Shown: positions 8,265-17,517, counted from the stretch's first letter. The stretch is DNA of 43,251 bases from Actinoplanes subtropicus (GCF_000721705.1 NZ_JOJL01000065.1:1-43251), one strand, 5' to 3'. The notes: generated from the letters alone by a model not told the origin. A program made the numbers and translations.

Positions 8265-8717
8265 ATGGCGGATACCTCGACGCAGTCGATCCAGGTTCAT
8301 GCGCCCGTCGACCGCGTGGCGGCGGTCATCTGCGATTTCCCGCGCTACCCCGAGTGGGTCGACGCGCTGAAGCAGATCGAGGTCCTCGAGGAGTACGAGG
8401 ACGGCTACGCCGCGCGTGTCCGATTCCTGATCGACGCCGCCGTGATGGCCGACGATTACACCCTCGAGTATGCGTATGCCGACGACCTGACCCGCATCGA
8501 GTGGCATCTGGTCGAGCCGTCCAAGACGCAGAAGTCCCAGGAGGGCTCCTACGATCTGGCCGACAACGGCGACGGCACCACCACGGTGACGTACACGCTC
8601 GAGGTCGAGCTCTCCATCGGCATGCTCGGCATGTTCCGCCGCAAGGCCGAAAAGATCATCATGGATACGGCGTTGAAGCAGCTCAAGCGCCGGGTCGAGA
8701 GCCTTCTGGCGAGCTAG
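8265..8717 (+). CDS. SRPBCC (START-like) protein, Rv2185c-type
   Basis: A 150-residue START/polyketide-cyclase fold protein. It opens STQSIQVHAPVDRVAAVICD, then YPEWVDALKQIEVLEEY, typical of the family that forms a hydrophobic pocket. M. tuberculosis Rv2185c (TB16.3) is of this type and occupies a similar neighbourhood. The ligand is unknown. A divergent promoter region of about 80 bp separates it from the histidine kinase. The next gene starts 14 bases downstream, so the two are probably cotranscribed. Confidence 0.85.
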   Translation: MADTSTQSIQVHAPVDRVAAVICDFPRYPEWVDALKQIEVLEEYEDGYAARVRFLIDAAVMADDYTLEYAYADDLTRIEWHLVEPSKTQKSQEGSYDLADNGDGTTTVTYTLEVELSIGMLGMFRRKAEKIIMDTALKQLKRRVESLLAS

Positions 8718-8731
8718 GCGGGGTGGGTTCG

Positions 8732-10489
8732 ATGCCGGGTACGGCGCGGGACGAGGCGGAACGGCTGGTCGCCGCCGTGCTGGCGGTGGCCGACACGGCG
8801 GGGTTGGGCGGCCTCGCCCAATCGGTGCGCGACGCGGTCATCCGTGTCGCCGGCGGCGACCACCAGCCCTCGACCACGTCCGAGCCCAATCCCGCCGCCG
8901 CCGAGCCCCAGCCCGCCGCCGCCGAGCCCGTCGCTGCGCAGCCCGCGCCCGCCGCTGCGGAGCGCGAGCCCGCCGCCGAGCCCGCCGCAGCCGAGCCCGC
9001 CGCAGCCGAGCCCGCCGCAGCCGAGCCCGCCGCAGCCGAGCCCAAGCCCGCCGCCGAGCCTGTCGCTGCGCAGCCCAATCCCGCCGCCGAGCCTGTCGCC
9101 GCCGAGCCCCAGCCCGCCGCCGCGCAGCCCAATCCCGCCGGCGCGCAGCCCAATCCCGCCGCCGAGCCTGTCGCTGCGCAGCCCAATCCCGCCGCCGCGC
9201 AGCCCAATCCCGCCGGCGCGTGGCCCAAGCCCGCCGCCGCGGAGCGCGACCCTGCCGCCGCGGAGTCGAGGCCGGCCGCGGGGAGTGCGCACAAGCCGGG
9301 TGGCCGGTGGGCGACCGGAAGTGCGGAGTGCTGCGTGTGCCCGGTGTGTCAGGCGATCGCGGCGGCGCGCAATCCGAGCCCCGCGACGATGGTGCGGATG
9401 GCGAGCAGCGCGGGCGATCTCGCCACCGGGCTCGCGGGGGTCATGCGCGGGCTTTCCGGCCTGGCCGGCGACCGGTCGAAGCGGAGGGCCTCGCCCGCCC
9501 GTCGCCCGGCACCGACGCCGTCGCCCGACGAGGCCTGGTCGACCGCGACGCGCCGGGCGGACACATCCGGCGAGTCCCCGGCAAAACCGGAGAACCGCTC
9601 GGACGACCCCTGGGCGGCAGCGTCCGCGGCCGACGCGGCAGCGCCCGAGGTGGATCGCCCGGTTGACTCGCGGGCCCCAGCGGCGGCCGAGACGGATCGC
9701 CCGGCTGACCCGTCGACCGCAGCGGCGGCCGAGGCGGGCCGCCCGGCTGACTCGCGGACCGCGGCGGCGGCCGAGGCGGGCCGCCCGGCTGACCCGTGGA
9801 CCGCGGCGGCGGCCGAGGCGGAGCGCTCGGCTGACCCGTGGGCGGCAGCGTCCGCGGCTGACGCGGCGACGGCCGAGGAGGAGCGGGCGGCCGCGCGACG
9901 GGCGGCGGCCGAGCGGGCGCGTGCCGCGGCGGACGCGGCGGCCCGGCGCGTCGCGGAGGCAGCGGCGGCGGCCCAGGCGGCGAAGGCACGCGCCGCAGCG
10001 CGGGCCGGGGACGCGCCCGGGGGCTCCGAGACCAGCGGCAGGGGCGCCGAGACCAGTGGCAGGGGCGCCGAGACCGCTGGCGCGGGCGCCGAGACGGGTG
10101 GCGCGGGCGCCGAGACCAGCGGTGCGGGCGCCGAGACCGCTGGCGCGGGCGCCCAGACCGACGGTGGGGGCGCTAAGACCGACGGTGGGGGCGCTAAGAC
10201 CGACGGTGGGGGCGCTGAGACCGGTGGCAGGGGTGCCCAGACCGTCCGTGGGGGTGCTCAGACCGACGGCGTGGGCGGCGAGACCGGCGGTGGGCGGTCC
10301 AGCCGTACCCCTCGAAGGTTTGATGTCTGGGCCGCGGCCACCGCGGAAGCGGGTGTTGCCGACCTGGCGCGGCCCGCGGCGGTGGATCATGATGGCCTGG
10401 ATCATGATGGCGCTGAGAATGATGGCGTCGAGAATGATGGTCCGAGCGACGCGGAGCGCGACGATGCGACCGGCGACGGCACGGTGTGA
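8732..10489 (+). CDS. ECCVCPVC-motif protein with massive low-complexity expansions
   Basis: A 585-residue protein (ATG 8732; GTG 8723 also possible). The N-terminus PGTARDEAERLVAAVLAVAD and a central ECCVCPVCQAIAAARNPSP motif (near residue 200) identify a conserved actinobacterial family next to Rv2185c-type genes, which in relatives is short (under about 200 residues, from memory). The Cys pairs could bind metal. Here about 120 residues of Ala/Pro/Glu repeats separate the two conserved parts. The C-terminal half adds Ala-rich 20-residue repeats (DPWTAAAAEAGRPAD), heptads like GAETSGR and a final (H/N)DG repeat. Function unknown; the tails are probably disordered. Confidence 0.7.
   Translation: MPGTARDEAERLVAAVLAVADTAGLGGLAQSVRDAVIRVAGGDHQPSTTSEPNPAAAEPQPAAAEPVAAQPAPAAAEREPAAEPAAAEPAAAEPAAAEPAAAEPKPAAEPVAAQPNPAAEPVAAEPQPAAAQPNPAGAQPNPAAEPVAAQPNPAAAQPNPAGAWPKPAAAERDPAAAESRPAAGSAHKPGGRWATGSAECCVCPVCQAIAAARNPSPATMVRMASSAGDLATGLAGVMRGLSGLAGDRSKRRASPARRPAPTPSPDEAWSTATRRADTSGESPAKPENRSDDPWAAASAADAAAPEVDRPVDSRAPAAAETDRPADPSTAAAAEAGRPADSRTAAAAEAGRPADPWTAAAAEAERSADPWAAASAADAATAEEERAAARRAAAERARAAADAAARRVAEAAAAAQAAKARAAARAGDAPGGSETSGRGAETSGRGAETAGAGAETGGAGAETSGAGAETAGAGAQTDGGGAKTDGGGAKTDGGGAETGGRGAQTVRGGAQTDGVGGETGGGRSSRTPRRFDVWAAATAEAGVADLARPAAVDHDGLDHDGAENDGVENDGPSDAERDDATGDGTV
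8885..9255 (+). repeat. Ala-Pro-Glu coding repeats
   Basis: In-frame units of 15-18 bp built on GCCGCAGCCGAGCCC and CCCAATCCCGCCGCC, encoding AAEPAAAEP and AAQPNPA. Perfect 15-bp copies cluster near 8985-9040. Longer composite copies follow up to 9215. Confidence 0.85.
10020..10290 (+). repeat. 21-bp heptad-coding tandem repeats
   Basis: About 13 units of 21 bp, such as GAGACCAGCGGCAGGGGCGCC, encode (A)ET(S/A/G)G(R/A)G heptads. Later copies carry GACGGTGGGGGCGCTAAGACC. A further 15-bp repeat, ATCATGATGGC, lies at about 10386-10442 and encodes HDG/NDG. Confidence 0.85.
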
Positions 10490-10517
10490 GCTGAGCAGGT
10501 AAGCAGAAGGAGACAGC

Positions 10518-11468
10518 GTGACGCTGACCATCGGAGTCGACGTCGGCGGCACCAAGGTGGCCGGTGGGGTGGTGGACGAGCACGGCACCGTGCTGGCGTC
10601 GAACCGCCGCGACACACCCGCCGAGGACCCGGCCGGCACCCGCGACACCATCGTCGAGGTGGCCGCCGAGCTGGCCCGGGAGTTCCCGCAGGCCACCGCG
10701 ATCGGCATCGGCGCGGCCGCGTGGATCGACGCGCCCGGCGCCACCGTCCTCTTCGCGCCCAACCTGGCCTGGCGGGACGAGCCGCTGCGCGACTACGTCG
10801 CCAAGGCGGTCGGCCTGCCCACCGTGCTGGAGAACGACGCCAACGTCGCCGCCTGGGCCGAGTTCCGGTTCGGGGTTGCCCGGCACGCCGACGACTCGAT
10901 GGTCCTGATCACCGTGGGCACCGGCATCGGCGGCGGCATCGTGCTCAACGGCAAGCTCTGGCGCGGCGCGAACGGCATCGCCGGCGAGCTCGGCCACCTC
11001 CAGTCGGTGCCCGACGGGCACCCCTGCGGCTGCGGCCGGCTCGGCTGCCTCGAGCAGTACGCGAGCGGCAACGCCCTGGTCCGGTTCGCCCGGGCCGGCG
11101 CGCGGCAGGAACCCGAGCGCGCTGCCCACCTGCTCGAGCTGGCCGGCGGCGACCCGCTGGCGATCTCCGGCCGGCAGATCACCGAGGCGGCGCGGGACGG
11201 CGACGGCGTGGCCCGGGACGCGTTCGCGCAGATCGGCTACTGGCTCGGCGTCGCCATGGCCGACCTCGCGCAGGCCCTCGACCCGCAGATCCTGGTGGTC
11301 GGCGGCGGCGTGGTCGACGCGGGCGAGCTGCTGATGACGCCGACCCGGACGACGTACCGGGATCAGCTCAAGCAACGTGGCCGGTTCCCGGTCGCCGATG
11401 TGGTGGCCGCCGAGACCGGCAGCGCGGCCGGTGTGGTCGGCGCGGCCGACCTGGCCCGGCGGATCTGA
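10518..11468 (+). CDS. glkA: ROK family glucokinase
   Basis: A 316-residue sugar kinase that phosphorylates glucose with ATP at the entry to glycolysis. The ATP motif is IGVDVGGTKVAGGVV (residues about 4-18). The sugar-binding END motif is LENDANVAAWAEF, and the second phosphate loop is TVGTGIGGGIV. The ROK zinc site is GHPCGCGRLGCLEQYASG with its three Cys. GTG 10518 follows AGGAGA at a good distance. In many actinobacteria this enzyme is the main glucokinase. It follows the repeat-rich gene by 28 bases. Confidence 0.9.
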   Translation: MTLTIGVDVGGTKVAGGVVDEHGTVLASNRRDTPAEDPAGTRDTIVEVAAELAREFPQATAIGIGAAAWIDAPGATVLFAPNLAWRDEPLRDYVAKAVGLPTVLENDANVAAWAEFRFGVARHADDSMVLITVGTGIGGGIVLNGKLWRGANGIAGELGHLQSVPDGHPCGCGRLGCLEQYASGNALVRFARAGARQEPERAAHLLELAGGDPLAISGRQITEAARDGDGVARDAFAQIGYWLGVAMADLAQALDPQILVVGGGVVDAGELLMTPTRTTYRDQLKQRGRFPVADVVAAETGSAAGVVGAADLARRI

Positions 11469-11495
11469 GTAAAGCCAGGCGAGAGAGGGACAACG

Positions 11496-12167
11496 GTGTC
11501 CGGGGTGCCGCTGCGGGTGATGAGCTACAACGTCCACGGCCTGGCCGACGACCGAGCGGCCCTGGTCGAGCTGGTCCGCGAGCTCGCCCCGGACGTGCTG
11601 GTCGTGCAGGAGGCGCCGCGCCGGTTCCGCTGGCGGCACAAGTGCGCGGCGCTCGCCGACGACGCCGGCCTGGTGGTGGCCGCCGGCGGGCTGCCGGCGC
11701 TGGGCAATCTGGTGCTGGTGAGCCTGCGGGTCAAGGTGCACGAGACGTGGTGCCTGCGGTTCCCGCTGACCCCGGGCCGGCATCTGCGCGGCGCCGCGTT
11801 CGTGCGTGGCTCGGTGCGCGGCGGCCGGTTCACCGTCTCGGGGTCGCACCTGGCCACCGACCCGGCCGAGCGACCCGCCCAGGCGGCGCTCTGGAAGGAC
11901 GCGCTGGAGGCGATCGAGGGCCCGGTGATCGCGGCCGGCGACCTGAACGAGGGGCCTGGCGGCGGCGCGTGGCGGACGGTCGAGGACGGGCTGGTCTCGT
12001 CGGCGGCCGGGCGGTTCACCTATCCGGCGACGCTGCCCGCGCGGCTCATCGACGGCCTGTTCGTGACCCCGGACATCACCATCGAGAAGTACGAGGTGGT
12101 GGAGAGCGATCTGGCCCGCCGAGCCAGTGATCATCTTCCTGTCGTGGCGGATCTGACTCTTCCGTGA
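11496..12167 (+). CDS. Endonuclease/exonuclease/phosphatase family protein
   Basis: A 223-residue EEP-fold metal-dependent phosphoesterase. Expected catalytic landmarks are present in order: MSYNVHGLADD (Asn), VLVVQEAPRR (Glu), GSHLAT (His), AAGDLNEGP (Asp and Asn) and SDHLPVVADL (Asp-His). No signal peptide or membrane segment is seen, so it acts in the cytoplasm. The substrate may be nucleic acid, phosphoinositide or another phosphodiester. GTG 11496 lies 27 bases after glkA, consistent with one operon. Confidence 0.8.
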   Translation: MSGVPLRVMSYNVHGLADDRAALVELVRELAPDVLVVQEAPRRFRWRHKCAALADDAGLVVAAGGLPALGNLVLVSLRVKVHETWCLRFPLTPGRHLRGAAFVRGSVRGGRFTVSGSHLATDPAERPAQAALWKDALEAIEGPVIAAGDLNEGPGGGAWRTVEDGLVSSAAGRFTYPATLPARLIDGLFVTPDITIEKYEVVESDLARRASDHLPVVADLTLP

Positions 12168-12252
12168 AGATCGGCCTTTGGTCTGGTCACGGGTGGCGGG
12201 TGGGGCGGTCGGATGGCTTCCGCATAGCGCCAGGTTCTGGCAGGATCCCCGC

Positions 12253-13608
12253 GTGCACGACACTCCGGACATCGCCGACCGTCGGGACGCGGTGTGCGTC
12301 ATCGGCGCCGGCGCCAGCGGTCTCGCCGCGATCAAGAACTTGCGCGAGCACGGCTTCGCCGTCGACTGCTACGAGCGCGAGACCTCGGTCGGCGGCGCGT
12401 GGAACTGGCGGCACGACCGCAGCCCGGTGTATGCGGCCACCCACCTGATCTCGTCCCGCCCGCTGGCCGAGTTCCCGGACTTCCCGATGCCGGACAGCTG
12501 GCCCGACTACCCGCACCACAGCCAACTGCTGTCCTATCTGGAGCGGTACGCGAAGCACTTCGGGCTGGCCGACGCCATTTGGTTCGGCACCGAGGTGGTG
12601 TCCTGCGTCCCGGTCGGCGACGGCCGGTGGGACGTGACCACCCAGTCGACCGGCGGCGGCTCGTCCCGCGTGCAGCGCTACGCCGCCGTGGTCGCCGCGA
12701 ACGGGCACAACTGGGCGCCGGCCAAGCCCGAGATCCCGGGCGCGGATACTCCGGGAGCTCTGCGCGGCACGGTCATCCACTCGGCGCAGTACAAGGACCC
12801 GGCCCAGCTGCGCAACCGCAAGGTGCTGGTGATCGGCGGCGGCAACACCGGCTGCGATCTCGCGGTCGAGGCCGCCCAGCAGGCCACCACCGTCTGGCAC
12901 TCGACCCGGCGTGGCTACTGGTACGCCCCCAAGTACGTCCTCGGCCGCCCGGCCGACCAGGTCAACGAGCGGCTGCGCCAATGGCGGCTGCCGTTGCGCC
13001 TCCGGCAGTGGCTGTACCGGCGCACGCTGGCCCTGACCACCGGGGACCTGACCCGGTTCGGGATGCCGGCGCCCGATCACCGGCCGTACGAAAGCCATCC
13101 GGTCGTGAATTCGCAGCTGCCGTACTACCTGGGCCACGGCCGGATCAAGCCGGTGCCGGACGTGACCCGCTACGCCGACGGCAAGGTCGAGCTGGCCGAC
13201 GGCCGTCGCATCGACCCCGACCTGGTGATCACCGCGACCGGGTACCTGCCGCGCTTCGAGTTCCTCGACCCCGACCTGCTCGACTCCGATCCGGACGGCC
13301 GCCCCGACCTGCACCTGCACGCCTTCGCCCGCAAGCACCCGACGCTCGCCGTGGTCGGCCTGCTGCAGCCGGACTCCGGGCTGCTGCCGCTCGCCCACTG
13401 GCAGAGCGTGGCGGTGGCCCGCTGGCTGCGGCTGCGCCGGGAGGATCCGGTACGCGCCGCCGCGGTGCAGCAGAAGGAGTCGGCCCGTCCGGTCCGCAGC
13501 TGGGCGCGCCGCCACGTGCCGGGCCGCCGGCACTGGTTCGAGGTCGATCACGTCGACTACCTCAAGGCCGTGGACGGTCTGCTGCACGAGATGGAGCCGG
13601 CCAAGTGA
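12253..13608 (+). CDS. Flavin-containing monooxygenase
   Basis: A 451-residue FMO/Baeyer-Villiger-like flavoprotein. The FAD motif CVIGAGASGLAAIKNL is near the N-terminus, the second Rossmann motif is VIGGGNTGCDLAVEAA and the C-terminal ATG motif is ITATGYLPRFEF. The region between the two nucleotide sites reads GTVIHSAQYKDPAQ, in the position of the family signature. It uses NADPH and oxygen to oxidise an unknown substrate. GTG 12253 is preferred because homologues begin shortly before the FAD motif. The next gene overlaps by 4 bases, showing coupling. Confidence 0.85.
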   Translation: MHDTPDIADRRDAVCVIGAGASGLAAIKNLREHGFAVDCYERETSVGGAWNWRHDRSPVYAATHLISSRPLAEFPDFPMPDSWPDYPHHSQLLSYLERYAKHFGLADAIWFGTEVVSCVPVGDGRWDVTTQSTGGGSSRVQRYAAVVAANGHNWAPAKPEIPGADTPGALRGTVIHSAQYKDPAQLRNRKVLVIGGGNTGCDLAVEAAQQATTVWHSTRRGYWYAPKYVLGRPADQVNERLRQWRLPLRLRQWLYRRTLALTTGDLTRFGMPAPDHRPYESHPVVNSQLPYYLGHGRIKPVPDVTRYADGKVELADGRRIDPDLVITATGYLPRFEFLDPDLLDSDPDGRPDLHLHAFARKHPTLAVVGLLQPDSGLLPLAHWQSVAVARWLRLRREDPVRAAAVQQKESARPVRSWARRHVPGRRHWFEVDHVDYLKAVDGLLHEMEPAK

Positions 13609-14366
13609 GCGATCGGCTGCTGCGTTTCGACGACTGGACCTCGCCGGTGCCGCCGGTGGAGCGCGAGGTCGTGTCCCGCCTGGTCGAGGGCGAGGGCGAC
13701 CAGCCGCCGTTGCTGTTCGTCTGCGGGCCGCGCCATGGCGCCTGGGCGTTCGCCGAGCGATGGCTGGGGCACGCGGCACAGCGCGGTTTTCCGGCGTACG
13801 CGCTGACCCCGCGCGACCGAGGCGACTTGCGCGCCCACGTCCACGACGTCGTCCAGGTGGCCGCCTCGCTGCCGAAGCAGGCGGTGCTGATCGGCCACGG
13901 CGAGGGCGCGACCGTGGTGGCGCGGGCCCTCGGCCGTTATCCGGCCCGGGCCGCCGTGCTGGCCGCGCCGGCGCCGAGCCGTTGGGCTTCTTTCAAGACC
14001 AATCCGGTGGGTACGCTGCCCGCGCTCTTCGCCGGAAAGTGGCGGTTCAACCGCCGTCAGCTGTTCAGCACCGCGCTCCCGGCCGACGAGGCGGACGCCT
14101 ACCTCGAACGCATGTCGTTCGCGCCTCGCCTGACAAATCCGAAAAGTCGGGCAACGCCGGTGGGTAATCCGCCGCTGCTCGTCGTCGGATCGCCCGACGA
14201 TCGGATCGTGCCGCGCAAGTCGCTCGATGAGACCGCCGCGCGTTACGGCGGCGCGCCGCTGCTCTTCCCCGGCATGGGCCACGACCTGATGCTGGACGCC
14301 GGCTGGGCCGAGCCGATCGACGCGGTCCTCGACTGGCTGACCAAGGAGCTCTCCGCGACGCGATGA
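13605..14366 (+). CDS. Alpha/beta hydrolase fold protein lacking the nucleophile Ser
   Basis: A 253-residue alpha/beta hydrolase. It has LLFVCGPRHGAWAFAE in the oxyanion region and the nucleophile elbow VLIGHGEGATVVARAL (residues about 94-109). The acid Asp is in VVGSPDDRIVP and the His in FPGMGHDLML. The usual G-x-S-x-G reads G-H-G-E-G here, so Gly99 stands where Ser is expected. It may be non-catalytic or use another residue. It overlaps the monooxygenase gene by 4 bases (GTGA) and probably works with it. It ends 7 bases from the convergent otsA. Confidence 0.75.
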   Translation: MSDRLLRFDDWTSPVPPVEREVVSRLVEGEGDQPPLLFVCGPRHGAWAFAERWLGHAAQRGFPAYALTPRDRGDLRAHVHDVVQVAASLPKQAVLIGHGEGATVVARALGRYPARAAVLAAPAPSRWASFKTNPVGTLPALFAGKWRFNRRQLFSTALPADEADAYLERMSFAPRLTNPKSRATPVGNPPLLVVGSPDDRIVPRKSLDETAARYGGAPLLFPGMGHDLMLDAGWAEPIDAVLDWLTKELSATR

Positions 14367-14373
14367 GGTCGCC

Positions 14374-15822
14374 CTATCGGTGGCGATCGCTGTACGCGGC
14401 GACCCGCTGGCGAGGCAGCGTCCGGGCCAGCCGGCCGGTGTGGTCGAGGGCGGTCAGGTACGCCCGGGCCCAGGCGTGGATGTCGTGGTAGGTGATGTGC
14501 GCGCGCATCGCCGACATCCGCCGGGCCAGATCCGCCGGCTTGGCGTCCAGCGCCCGCAGCAGCGTCTCCTTGAGCCCGTCCAGGTCGTGCGGGTTGACCA
14601 GGAACGCGTCCTCGAGCTCCGCGGCCGCCCCGGCGAACTCGCTGAGCACCAGCGCGCCCGCGTCGTCGCTGCGGGCCGCCACGAACTCCTTCGCCACCAG
14701 GTTCATCCCGTCCCGCAGTGGGGTCACCACCATGACGTCCGCGGTCTGGTAGAGCGCGGCCAGGTCGGCCCGGTCGAACGGCTGGTTGAGGTAGTGGATG
14801 GCCGGCTCGCCGACCCGGCCGTACTCGCCGTTGATCCGGCCGACCTCGCCCTCGATCCGGTCCTTCAGCCCGCGGTAGCTCTCCACCCGTTCCCGGCTCG
14901 GCACTGCCACCTGCACCATCACCGTGTCGCGGACCTTCAGCCGGCCGTCGCGCAGCAGTTCGTTGTACGCGGTGAGCCGGTGCTCGATGCCCTTGGTGTA
15001 GTCCAGCCGATCGACCGAGAGCAACACCTTCTTGTGTACGCCGAGGTCGTGCCGCAGCTTGGCGACCTGATTGCGGACGTACGGCCGGGCGGAGAGCGAC
15101 TCCATCTCGGCCACGTCGATCGACACCGGGAACGCGCCGGTCCGCACCACGCGGCCGTCGACCCGGATGCTGTGCGCGGTGTACTCCGCGTCCAGGAGCT
15201 TGACGGCGAGCTGGGCGAGGTTGTGCGCGGCCTGCTCCCGCTGGAAGCCGACCAGGTCGGCGCCGAGCATCCCGCGCAGCAGCTCGACCCGGCGGGGCAG
15301 CTGCATGAACAGCTCCGGCGGCGGGAACGGCACGTGCATGAAGAAGCCGATCAGCACATCCGGCCGCAGCTCGCGCAGCAGCTGGGGGACGAGCTGGAGG
15401 TGGTAATCCTGCACCCAGACCGCGGCGCCCGGCTCGGCCACCTCGGCGGCGGCCTCGGCGAAGCGATGGTTCACCGCGCGGTACGTCTCCCACCAGCCCC
15501 GGTCGAACACCGGCTGCTCGACGGCGTCGTGGTAGAGCGGCCACAGTGTCGAGTTGGCGAAGCCCTCGTAGTAGCCGCGCAGCTCCTCCTCGGTGAGCGC
15601 GATCGGGCGCAGCCGCAGGGTGCCGATGTCGGGCAGGATGGGCGCGCCGCCGACGCCGCCGCCCCAGCCGACCCACGTCGCCGGGGTGCCCTCGAGGATC
15701 GCGTGCAACGCGCTGGCCAGGCCGCCCGGGCTGCGCCGCCATTCGCAGGCGCCATCGGGAGCGGCATTGTCGTCGAGCGGGAGACGGTTGGCGACCACGA
15801 CCAACGAGCTCTGGCGCATCAC
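14374..15822 (-). CDS. otsA: Trehalose-6-phosphate synthase (GT20)
   Basis: A 482-residue GT20 enzyme that makes trehalose 6-phosphate from UDP-glucose and glucose 6-phosphate. Family landmarks are [71 protein letters not shown] and [19 protein letters not shown] near the end. Length is normal for a stand-alone synthase; no trehalose phosphatase is in the window. The start is GTG 15822 or ATG 15819, and neither has a strong ribosome site. Confidence 0.9.
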   Translation of the reverse strand: MMRQSSLVVVANRLPLDDNAAPDGACEWRRSPGGLASALHAILEGTPATWVGWGGGVGGAPILPDIGTLRLRPIALTEEELRGYYEGFANSTLWPLYHDAVEQPVFDRGWWETYRAVNHRFAEAAAEVAEPGAAVWVQDYHLQLVPQLLRELRPDVLIGFFMHVPFPPPELFMQLPRRVELLRGMLGADLVGFQREQAAHNLAQLAVKLLDAEYTAHSIRVDGRVVRTGAFPVSIDVAEMESLSARPYVRNQVAKLRHDLGVHKKVLLSVDRLDYTKGIEHRLTAYNELLRDGRLKVRDTVMVQVAVPSRERVESYRGLKDRIEGEVGRINGEYGRVGEPAIHYLNQPFDRADLAALYQTADVMVVTPLRDGMNLVAKEFVAARSDDAGALVLSEFAGAAAELEDAFLVNPHDLDGLKETLLRALDAKPADLARRMSAMRAHITYHDIHAWARAYLTALDHTGRLARTLPRQRVAAYSDRHR

Positions 15823-15882
15823 CGAAGGTTACCGGAAGCCACCAGTGCGCTACACCGACAGTGGTCAATTCGACAAGACGGG

Positions 15883-15903
15883 CACTAAACGATCACTAAA
15901 CGA
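15883..15903. repeat. Tandem 10-bp repeat upstream of otsA
   Basis: CACTAAACGA occurs at 15883-15892 and 15894-15903, one base apart. It covers the end of the membrane-protein gene and lies about 65 bp upstream of otsA. It could be a tandem protein site, but there is no other support. Confidence 0.4.
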
Positions 15904-16678
15904 CCGCTCCGTCGTCGAAATCGTCCTCGTCGTCGTCACCGGACCGTAGCCGCCAGACCAGCATCACCGCGCCGGAGACGATGGCGGCGAAGCCCAGCAT
16001 GATCACGGCGTTCCGGTCGATCGGGAGCAGCCCGGGGAAGAGGAACAGCACGAAGCCGACCACCACGCCGAGCAGGCCGATCACCGCGTACTTGGAGATG
16101 TGCGGCAGCGGCGGGGGAGGCGGCGGGATGAACCTGTCCTCGTCCTCGTCGTCCTCGTCGAGATCCGCGCCGAAGGCGTCGAAGCTCTCCAGCACGGTCG
16201 GCTCGGCCGGCTGGTCGGTGCGCCGCCGGTTGTGCTGGACCGGCTCGCTCGGGGCGGGCGGCGGCTCGGGCGCGGCCGGCAGGTCTTCCGAGGCGGGCCA
16301 GGGCGTGGCGGTCGGGTCGACCGTGGTGTGGAAGCCGGCCACGATCTTCGCCCACTCGGCCTCGATGTCGGGCTCTCGTGTCGGGTCCGGCGGCGGGGTG
16401 GGCGGCTGGCCGCCGGTCTCCTTGAGCAGGTGCGCCCGGGCGGCCTCGAGATAGGTGCGGTCCACATACAGCCGGTCGGTCGGGCGGGCCGGGAGCGTGG
16501 TGGCCCGGAGGATCGGATTCAGATCCGCCGTGGGCTGGAGATACGCCGCGATGCCGACCGCCTGCAGCACGTCGAGCAGGTGCTCGCCGACGCGCGGATC
16601 CACGTCGCCGGCCACGGCGAAGTCGGCCGCGTCCAGCCCGTTGTCCCGCCTGCCGCGGCGGGCGCCACCCGCTGTCAC
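15896..16678 (-). CDS. Acidic protein with two C-terminal membrane helices
   Basis: A 260-residue protein of unknown function. The N-terminal 100 residues are soluble with GEHLLDVLQAVGIAAYLQPT, which resembles a ligand-binding or protease-sensitive domain common in actinobacterial hypotheticals. A Pro-rich acidic linker follows, including an FIPPPPPPLP run. Two membrane helices near the end (YAVIGLLGVVVGFVLFLFPG and MLGFAAIVSGAVMLVWRL) precede a very acidic tail. GTG 16678 is preferred to GTG 16687 because GAGGGAG lies at a suitable distance upstream. It precedes otsA on the same strand. Confidence 0.65.
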   Translation of the reverse strand: MTAGGARRGRRDNGLDAADFAVAGDVDPRVGEHLLDVLQAVGIAAYLQPTADLNPILRATTLPARPTDRLYVDRTYLEAARAHLLKETGGQPPTPPPDPTREPDIEAEWAKIVAGFHTTVDPTATPWPASEDLPAAPEPPPAPSEPVQHNRRRTDQPAEPTVLESFDAFGADLDEDDEDEDRFIPPPPPPLPHISKYAVIGLLGVVVGFVLFLFPGLLPIDRNAVIMLGFAAIVSGAVMLVWRLRSGDDDEDDFDDGAVV

Positions 16679-16797
16679 CCTGCACACTCCCTCGCCGACC
16701 GTGCCTTGAATGGTGACACGCCGAGCACCGGTTGCGGGAGTGCGTTGTGGCGCGCCGTCCCCCTTCGTACGCTTCCTGATGCGACGAAAGGAACCCC

Positions 16798-17517
16798 TTG
16801 TTCTACTGGCTGCTGAAATACGTTTTCCTTGGCCCGCTGCTCCGGTTGATCTTCCGTCCGGACGTGCGCGGCCTGGAAAACGTGCCGGAGGACGGTTCGG
16901 TGATCCTGGCCTGCAACCACCTTTCCTTCTCCGACTCGATCTTCACACCCCTGATGGTCCGGCGGAGGGTGACGTTCGTCGCCAAAGCGGAGTACTTCAC
17001 CGGCAAGGGGATCAAGGGCCGGCTGATGCGGCAGTTCTTCCTCGCGACCGGGACGATCCCGGTGGACCGTTCGGGCGGGAAGGCCGCCCAGGCGGCGCTG
17101 GACACCCTGCTGCGCGTCCTGCGCGAGGGCGGCATCGCGGGCATCTACCCGGAGGGCACCCGCTCGCCGGACGGCCGGCTCTACCGCGGCAAGACCGGCG
17201 TGGCCCGGCTGGCGCTGGAGAGCGGCGCCAAGGTGGTGCCGGTCGCGCTGCTCAACACCGACGAGATCCAGCCCACTGGCACGCTCATCCCCAAAATCAA
17301 GCGCGTACGGATGCGGTTCGGGCCGGCACTGGACTTCTCGCGATACCACAGCTCGCGCGGTGACCGCTTCGTCGAACGAGCGATCACCGACGAGATCATG
17401 TACGAGCTGATGGTGCTCTCCGGCCGCCCGTACGTGGACGTCTACGCCAGCAAACTGAAAACCACGGTGGAAGCTCCCGGCGCGAAGGTTCCGCTTCCTT
17501 CCCCCGTACGAGACTGA
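16798..17517 (+). CDS. plsC: 1-acyl-sn-glycerol-3-phosphate acyltransferase (PlsC)
   Basis: A 239-residue membrane-associated acyltransferase that acylates lysophosphatidic acid to phosphatidic acid. It carries the catalytic NHLSFSD box (NHx4D type, residues about 40-46), the GTIPVDRSGG block and the acceptor-phosphate box PEGTRSPDG. A TTG start at 16798 is chosen: AAAGGA lies 6 bases upstream and the peptide LFYWLLKYVFLGPLLRLIFR matches family N-termini. It corresponds to Rv2182c. The truncated exonuclease converges on it from downstream. Confidence 0.85.
   Translation: MFYWLLKYVFLGPLLRLIFRPDVRGLENVPEDGSVILACNHLSFSDSIFTPLMVRRRVTFVAKAEYFTGKGIKGRLMRQFFLATGTIPVDRSGGKAAQAALDTLLRVLREGGIAGIYPEGTRSPDGRLYRGKTGVARLALESGAKVVPVALLNTDEIQPTGTLIPKIKRVRMRFGPALDFSRYHSSRGDRFVERAITDEIMYELMVLSGRPYVDVYASKLKTTVEAPGAKVPLPSPVRD

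Noticed and set aside
6495..8507. Longer start for the histidine kinase (to 8507)
   Set aside because: It would overlap the divergent SRPBCC gene by about 240 bases, and the extra residues are not kinase-like; GTG 8183 fits better.
8714..10762. Long open frame antisense to the repeat-rich protein
   Set aside because: Composed of Gly/Arg repeats mirroring the sense repeats, runs into glkA, and has no ribosome site or family resemblance.
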